From: Bacteriovoracaceae bacterium
GTDB taxonomy: Bacteria; Bdellovibrionota; Bacteriovoracia; Bacteriovoracales; Bacteriovoracaceae
Assembly: GCA_023151145.1 (NCBI GenBank)
Contig: JAKLJM010000063.1
Location: 1 to 9,275, forward strand
DNA: 9,275 nt
Direction: 5' to 3'
Shown: in pieces, positions 5,706-9,275 of the stretch
Layout of the letters: the number at the start of each line of letters is the position of its first letter
How positions within the stretch are numbered: position 1 is the first letter of the stretch
Notes under the pieces: model-generated
What the model was told of the DNA's origin: nothing
The model's database searches: none
Seen by the model: only the letters and a program-made list of their open reading frames with translations
Position numbers and translations under genes: made by a program

Positions 5706-7202
5706 TCACCAAAAATCATCTTTTGAAGGCTCTTGAGAGTACTCATCTACTGTAGGTGGACCTCTCCAGTCTATAGCTTCCATCGCAACAAACACACTCA
5801 CCTCATTTAAACTCTTTAAAATGGCTCGAATAACAACCTTATCTTTAATGACAGCTATCTGCTCTAGACGACCTTGGCACTTGGGGCATATAGTGACATC
5901 AATTTTAAACACTCTTTTTAGCATCTCGGACCAACGCATACGTTCACGTTTTATTTTTTTATCCAGTAATAAATCACTTGTAGAGACGGCTTCCTCCATA
6001 GAAGGCTTATCTGGCTTTGGTTTTGTGACTATCTTTTTTCTATCTTTAAAATTAGGGGCAAAAACTCCAAAGTACCTCACCATGTTAACCTTGGCTGGAG
6101 GAATTAAGGCAACAAGTCTTGCAATAAAATCTAAATGCGAAAAACCAACTTCCTTAGTTCCATCTCGCCAGGGAGTTTTTAATCTATACACTAAAGAATT
6201 TGGAAAACTCTCCATTAACCTTTCCGTAGCTACGGGGCCTCTTGCCATGTAGCGAATTAGTTTTTCTAATTTCTTACGGTCGTTTTTTACAATTAATACT
6301 CTGGCATTTAAACTAAAACCCTCGACATTCACTGAATAAGGATCATTGTCTTCAGGATCTACTTCAATTTTATGAATCCCATACCTGCGAAGAGCATTTC
6401 CCGCTCGTTCTCCAAAACCTGCTTTTTGCCCAATGGACATTTTAGAAATATCTCCCAATAAAGACTCATTAAATTCACTTTGATTTTGTTCATTTTCATC
6501 AACTCCTAGATTTTCAACGAGTTTAATGACTTTACTTTGAATTTTTGTGGTTAATAAAAAAAGCTCTTCCTTAGTAGGTGGATGTAATTGAAAAAACTTA
6601 TACTCTTCTTCCAACTTATAAAAAACACCATCTGCAAATAAGGAGTGAAAATGTACATTTAAATTTAATGCTGAACCAAATCTCTGAATAAAAGTTACAG
6701 AACCTAATTTTGAGTTTCTAATTCCATATCTTTTAGCTTTCTTTTTTTGATAAGAATTTATTGTTTGAATAAATATTGAGAGAATCTTATTGGTTAAGTT
6801 TGGATTATAAGCCATTAAAAATCGAAGTTTATACGGAAATGAAATCACCCACTGCCTATACGCTACTTTAGGTAATACTTGATCCACTAAATGAGCTGCC
6901 TCATCATTCATTCTTCTAGCACAACAACTAGGACAAAAGCCTCTGCGCTTGCAGCTAAAAGCCACCACTCCAGAGTGCCGACAATGATGACAATAAGTTC
7001 TAACTATACCAAACTCTGGAATACCACATTTTAAATAATCCTCAAATTCGTCTCTAATAAAATGAGGAATGCTTTTTCCTAATCGTGATTGTTCTTTTAA
7101 AAACAACGACCAATAGGTTTGCACTGTCCGATATAAAAGGTTTTTTTCCGGCCGATGACGTGTATAGGGATTTGTAAAAGCATTAGGAGCTACAGCAGCC
7201 AT
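5706..7202 (-). CDS. IS91/ISCR-type HUH transposase
   Basis: A 498-aa protein with the IS91-family layout. An N-terminal zinc-binding domain has C71, C74, C84, C90, C93 and C94. The HUH metal site is at H184-F185-H186 (NVHFHSLFADGVF). A catalytic tyrosine, Y318, lies in RYMARGPVATERL, and a C-terminal CPKC pair lies at 439-442. Only one tyrosine is seen: the position four residues earlier, where IS91 itself has a second tyrosine, is lysine, so it resembles ISCR-type enzymes. Such proteins nick one strand and move DNA by rolling-circle replication, often carrying neighbouring sequence. The start ATG lies inside a perfect 24-bp palindrome, with no good ribosome site nearby. It begins only 28 bp after the membrane-protein gene, which leaves almost no room for a separate 5' IS end. 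It looks intact. Confidence 0.92.
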   Translation of the reverse strand: MAAVAPNAFTNPYTRHRPEKNLLYRTVQTYWSLFLKEQSRLGKSIPHFIRDEFEDYLKCGIPEFGIVRTYCHHCRHSGVVAFSCKRRGFCPSCCARRMNDEAAHLVDQVLPKVAYRQWVISFPYKLRFLMAYNPNLTNKILSIFIQTINSYQKKKAKRYGIRNSKLGSVTFIQRFGSALNLNVHFHSLFADGVFYKLEEEYKFFQLHPPTKEELFLLTTKIQSKVIKLVENLGVDENEQNQSEFNESLLGDISKMSIGQKAGFGERAGNALRRYGIHKIEVDPEDNDPYSVNVEGFSLNARVLIVKNDRKKLEKLIRYMARGPVATERLMESFPNSLVYRLKTPWRDGTKEVGFSHLDFIARLVALIPPAKVNMVRYFGVFAPNFKDRKKIVTKPKPDKPSMEEAVSTSDLLLDKKIKRERMRWSEMLKRVFKIDVTICPKCQGRLEQIAVIKDKVVIRAILKSLNEVSVFVAMEAIDWRGPPTVDEYSQEPSKDDFW

Positions 7203-7218
7203 TTATATAAATGGCTGC
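7195..7218. promoter_or_regulatory. Perfect 24-bp palindrome covering the transposase start codon
   Basis: GCAGCCATTTAT (7195-7206) is followed by its exact complement (7207-7218). The transposase ATG is at 7202-7200, inside the stem. In mRNA this could hide the start, and in DNA it could bind a dimeric repressor or the transposase itself. The nearest ribosome-site-like AGGA is about 20 nt upstream, consistent with low or coupled translation. Confidence 0.6.
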
Positions 7219-7230
7219 AATTCCTAAGCT

Positions 7231-8022
7231 CTATAAAATATCACTATCTAGTACTCCGCTTGACTTTTTAGCCTCCGAAGGTCGTGGGATATCCACTGAG
7301 AACTCAAGCCTTGCTTTTAACTCCCGATTCTCAGCTAGTAGCGTTGTTCTATCTTTTTCTAAATTAGCAACTTTTGTTTTTAAATCAGCTACACTATTAG
7401 CTATTATCACATCTAACTTCTCTTCTTTTTCATCAAGTCGTTTTCTTTTATAGCCAGTTCGTTCTTCCACAATCTTTTCAATATAAGAAGATATTTTTTC
7501 TTTATCGTTTCTTGATAGCCACCAATAAAATAAAGGTCCTCCTAAAAATAAACACCATAAAGCTATCCAACCCATCTCCTGACGATCATAAATCACACCC
7601 TCATTAGCTTTTTTTCTTAAAGACTCAAAAGGAGCATCTTTATATAAATTAGATCTTTCTTCGTTAAATATTTTATTGGCTTCAGGCCAATCAAGATAAT
7701 ATTGCCCAGTTAAATTTCCTTTTTTATCAACAACAACTGACCTCACAGAACCAGAAAAAAACACTACCATCACTAAAAATATTAACACCGCGTAACTTAC
7801 TACAAGACTACGATAATGAACTAAATCTGACTTGTCTTCTCCTATTTCTGTCATCATCCAAAGTACAAAACCCACTACTAACGACCCTGTAACAAGCGGC
7901 AATACATAAAATATAAAATAAGGCCAAAACAAAATTAATCCGTAAAATACCCCAGCAACAGCCAGTCCTCCTATAATAACAAATAATAAAAAATTCTCAG
8001 CATGGTCATTTTGAGTACTCAT
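7231..8022 (-). CDS. Membrane protein with cytoplasmic coiled coil, unknown function
   Basis: A 263-aa protein I do not recognise. Hydrophobic segments lie at about residues 11-33, 36-58, 72-90 and 149-169. A loop of about 60 residues rich in charged and aromatic residues lies between the third and fourth, and a long charged heptad-like helix at about 173-240 reads as a coiled coil. The start is the ATG at 8022, with AGAAGG upstream and the stop of the preceding gene only 2 nt before it. An earlier in-frame ATG at 8055 would overlap that gene by 31 bp and adds a peptide without family-like features. It lies between a Replic_Relax-like gene and an HUH transposase, in one transcription direction. 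It might anchor or recruit a mobilisation or replication complex at the membrane, but that is guesswork from position. Confidence 0.7.
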   Translation of the reverse strand: MSTQNDHAENFLLFVIIGGLAVAGVFYGLILFWPYFIFYVLPLVTGSLVVGFVLWMMTEIGEDKSDLVHYRSLVVSYAVLIFLVMVVFFSGSVRSVVVDKKGNLTGQYYLDWPEANKIFNEERSNLYKDAPFESLRKKANEGVIYDRQEMGWIALWCLFLGGPLFYWWLSRNDKEKISSYIEKIVEERTGYKRKRLDEKEEKLDVIIANSVADLKTKVANLEKDRTTLLAENRELKARLEFSVDIPRPSEAKKSSGVLDSDIL

Positions 8023-8024
8023 AA

Positions 8025-8846
8025 CTACACCTTCTCTGCCACGCCCCGTGGCCATAGTTTTGATAAAAAGTGACTATAAGATTCAATAACAAATCCCTCT
8101 GATTTGCCAGCAATGGACTTTAAATCATTATAAATCCTATCCGTAAAGCCCACCCAAAACACCCTATGAATTAAAGGCTTATGAATCCCCATCACACTCA
8201 AAAATCCATCTCTCTTTTCTTCATACCTACTTTTTTTCCGCGGAGTGGTTTCAATTTCAAAAGCAATTCTTTCCCCTTTTGAGGAAATAAAAATCCCATC
8301 TGGCACAAGTTCTGATGGCAATTCATGCCAAGAAAACTCACTCTCAAAACCTTGTGCGCGTATCTTTCTCTCTGGCAACCAGCGAATAATCTTTCCTGTG
8401 CGCTCTATTGCGATCCGACAATCATTTACCTTCGTATCATGATCATAGTTCCTAAAATCAATCTGATTAATGACTTTAAGATCCGCTAAATGGGATCTTC
8501 TAGATCTTAAAATTTGTACCGCCTTGTTTGTAACTAAGTACAAACTCTTAGCTTCTGAGAAAACTTTTTCTGATTTTAAAAAACCATTTCGCTTTAAAAT
8601 TTGAAGCCTCTGACGGGTTACAAAAAGACCCTTTGGCAAAGGATCAGAAATACTTTCCCGGCAATCAAAAAAGCGAAAATAAATCTGCTCTAATGAAGCA
8701 AATTTTTGCTCTAAAATAAACCCAAAGATATCCAAATCCCGATCCGTCAGTCTAAAATTTTTAACATCTGTTTTTTTTAAAACTGATTTTAATTCGCTAT
8801 TTAAATTATTATCATTTACTTCTAAACTGTTACTTTCTATTTCCAT
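8025..8846 (-). CDS. Replication-relaxation (Replic_Relax)-like protein
   Basis: A 273-aa soluble protein resembling the Replic_Relax family of plasmid and integrative-element proteins. An N-terminal winged helix-turn-helix at about residues 32-95 opens with the typical LTDRDLDIFGFI. A second domain contains YDHDTKVND (134-142), VPDGIF (181-186), and FEIETTPRKK (196-205). The D183, E197/E199 and K204/K205 arrangement recalls a PD-(D/E)xK nuclease-like fold, as seen in the family. The ATG at 8846 is preferred over the ATG at 8852, because AGAGG lies 8 nt upstream of it but only 2 nt from the other. It is the first gene of a three-gene minus-strand run ending in the HUH transposase. Family members are linked to plasmid replication or relaxation by association only, so the biochemical role stays open. 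Confidence 0.75.
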   Translation of the reverse strand: MEIESNSLEVNDNNLNSELKSVLKKTDVKNFRLTDRDLDIFGFILEQKFASLEQIYFRFFDCRESISDPLPKGLFVTRQRLQILKRNGFLKSEKVFSEAKSLYLVTNKAVQILRSRRSHLADLKVINQIDFRNYDHDTKVNDCRIAIERTGKIIRWLPERKIRAQGFESEFSWHELPSELVPDGIFISSKGERIAFEIETTPRKKSRYEEKRDGFLSVMGIHKPLIHRVFWVGFTDRIYNDLKSIAGKSEGFVIESYSHFLSKLWPRGVAEKV

Positions 8847-8934
8847 CACCATAACCTCTCATACTCATAAAGCCTAAAAACTTTCTTCCACATCTAATTA
8901 CCTACCTATAAACTTAATTGACTATCCTGTAGAG

Positions 8935-8989
8935 CCATCGCTTCGTGACCACTTCATCTCGTAGGGAGGGGGTGGTCACGAAGCGATGG
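8935..8989. repeat. Inverted repeat with perfect 18-bp arms upstream of the Replic_Relax operon
   Basis: CCATCGCTTCGTGACCAC (8935-8952) and its exact complement (8972-8989) flank a 19-nt loop that contains GTAGGGAGGGG. There is no T-run, so it is not a simple terminator. It sits about 90 bp upstream of the operon start and is more GC-rich than its surroundings. A nick site, a protein-binding site, or the end of a mobile element are all possible. Confidence 0.85.
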
Positions 8990-9050
8990 AGGATCAACAA
9001 ATCACCTAACTTATTGAAATCATTTGATCTCATGGATTATTTTTTACTCA

Positions 9051-9089
9051 AAAGTCCTCAAAGCAAAATAGGATGATTTTGAGGACTTT
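9051..9089. repeat. Hairpin with 12-bp arms in the right-hand non-coding region
   Basis: AAAGTCCTCAAA (9051-9062) pairs with TTTGAGGACTTT (9078-9089) around a 15-nt loop. The plus strand has no good U-tract after it. The minus strand has TGAG and then AAAAAA rather than T's, so its role as a terminator is doubtful. Confidence 0.6.
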
Positions 9090-9275
9090 ACAAACGGAGT
9101 TGTATTTTAAAAGATAGCTTTTGGAAATAGGAATTGTTTACAAAATAGGCATATGCATGAATTTTGTGTTTAACAGCCCGTGGCTGAATTTTAGCTTGTT
9201 AGGCACGAAAGCCATTAATACAATACTTAAAACGCAACAGAGCATGATTTTGAGCTTCACAGCAATATTTTAAAA

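Larger units (their letters stand above)
8853..9275. other. Gene-free right end
   Basis: No convincing ORF or RNA gene on either strand over about 420 bp. It holds the two inverted repeats listed separately, a small CAGCC-CGT-GGCTG stem near 9173-9186, and the 11-mer ATGATTTTGAG at 9073-9083 and 9244-9254. It is the upstream region of the minus-strand Replic_Relax operon and could hold its promoter and a cis-acting transfer or replication site. Confidence 0.5.

Noticed and set aside
5821..6252. Plus-strand 143-codon frame
   Set aside because: Antisense to the conserved C-terminal half of the transposase, so a shadow.
9073..9254. Iteron-like ATGATTTTGAG repeats in the right end
   Set aside because: Only two exact copies of an AT-rich 11-mer, 171 bp apart; chance or compositional bias is sufficient.

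Overview
The window is AT-rich bacterial accessory DNA, most likely a plasmid or an integrated plasmid-like element of a Gram-negative host. Every gene that looks like plasmid machinery (ParA, an associated winged-helix protein, a MntA/HepT-type toxin-antitoxin pair, a serine resolvase, a replication-relaxation-like protein, an IS91/ISCR-type HUH transposase) is on the minus strand. The host cannot be named from sequence alone. The small Cys-rich secreted protein and the Imm11/DUF1629 gene resemble genes I associate with delta-proteobacterial and Bdellovibrio-like genomes, but that is a weak inference.

Layout. (1) 1-2516, minus strand: a tightly coupled operon reading parA (GTG 2516), then a 422-aa winged-helix protein (GTG 1746, 1-nt overlap), then mntA (ATG 481, 4-nt overlap), then hepT (GTG 192, 11-nt overlap, running off the left edge). 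Partition or replication and addiction functions are therefore probably made from one message. The 422-aa gene carries 13 copies of the heptamer GCTAACG, spaced at about 11, 22-23 or 31 bp and read in two codon frames, which looks like an iteron or centromere array embedded in a coding region. (2) 2586-3143: a serine resolvase, with a perfect 39-bp palindrome about 110 bp upstream. (3) 3334-3633: a start-less ORF remnant on the plus strand. (4) 3867-4445: an orphan Imm11/DUF1629 immunity-type gene on the plus strand, visibly richer in GC than its surroundings, with a promoter and palindromic operator candidate. (5) 4628-5610: a scarred segment bounded by two near-identical ~120-bp direct repeats. 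It holds a small secreted Cys-rich protein gene, its terminator, and the 3' end (domains V and VI) of a group II intron whose last bases seem to supply part of that gene's start codon. (6) 5706-8846, minus strand: a three-gene run of Replic_Relax-like protein, a membrane/coiled-coil protein and an IS91/ISCR-type transposase, the last with its start codon inside a perfect 24-bp palindrome. (7) 8853-9275: non-coding, with an 18-bp-arm inverted repeat and a second hairpin.

In working terms, region 1 looks like maintenance (segregation, possible replication control, post-segregational killing), region 2 like multimer resolution, and region 6 like mobilisation or rolling-circle processing. The middle (3-5) is a patchwork of acquired and decayed pieces. 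The items I would follow first are the heptamer array and the unusual operon that couples an HUH transposase to a Replic_Relax protein.
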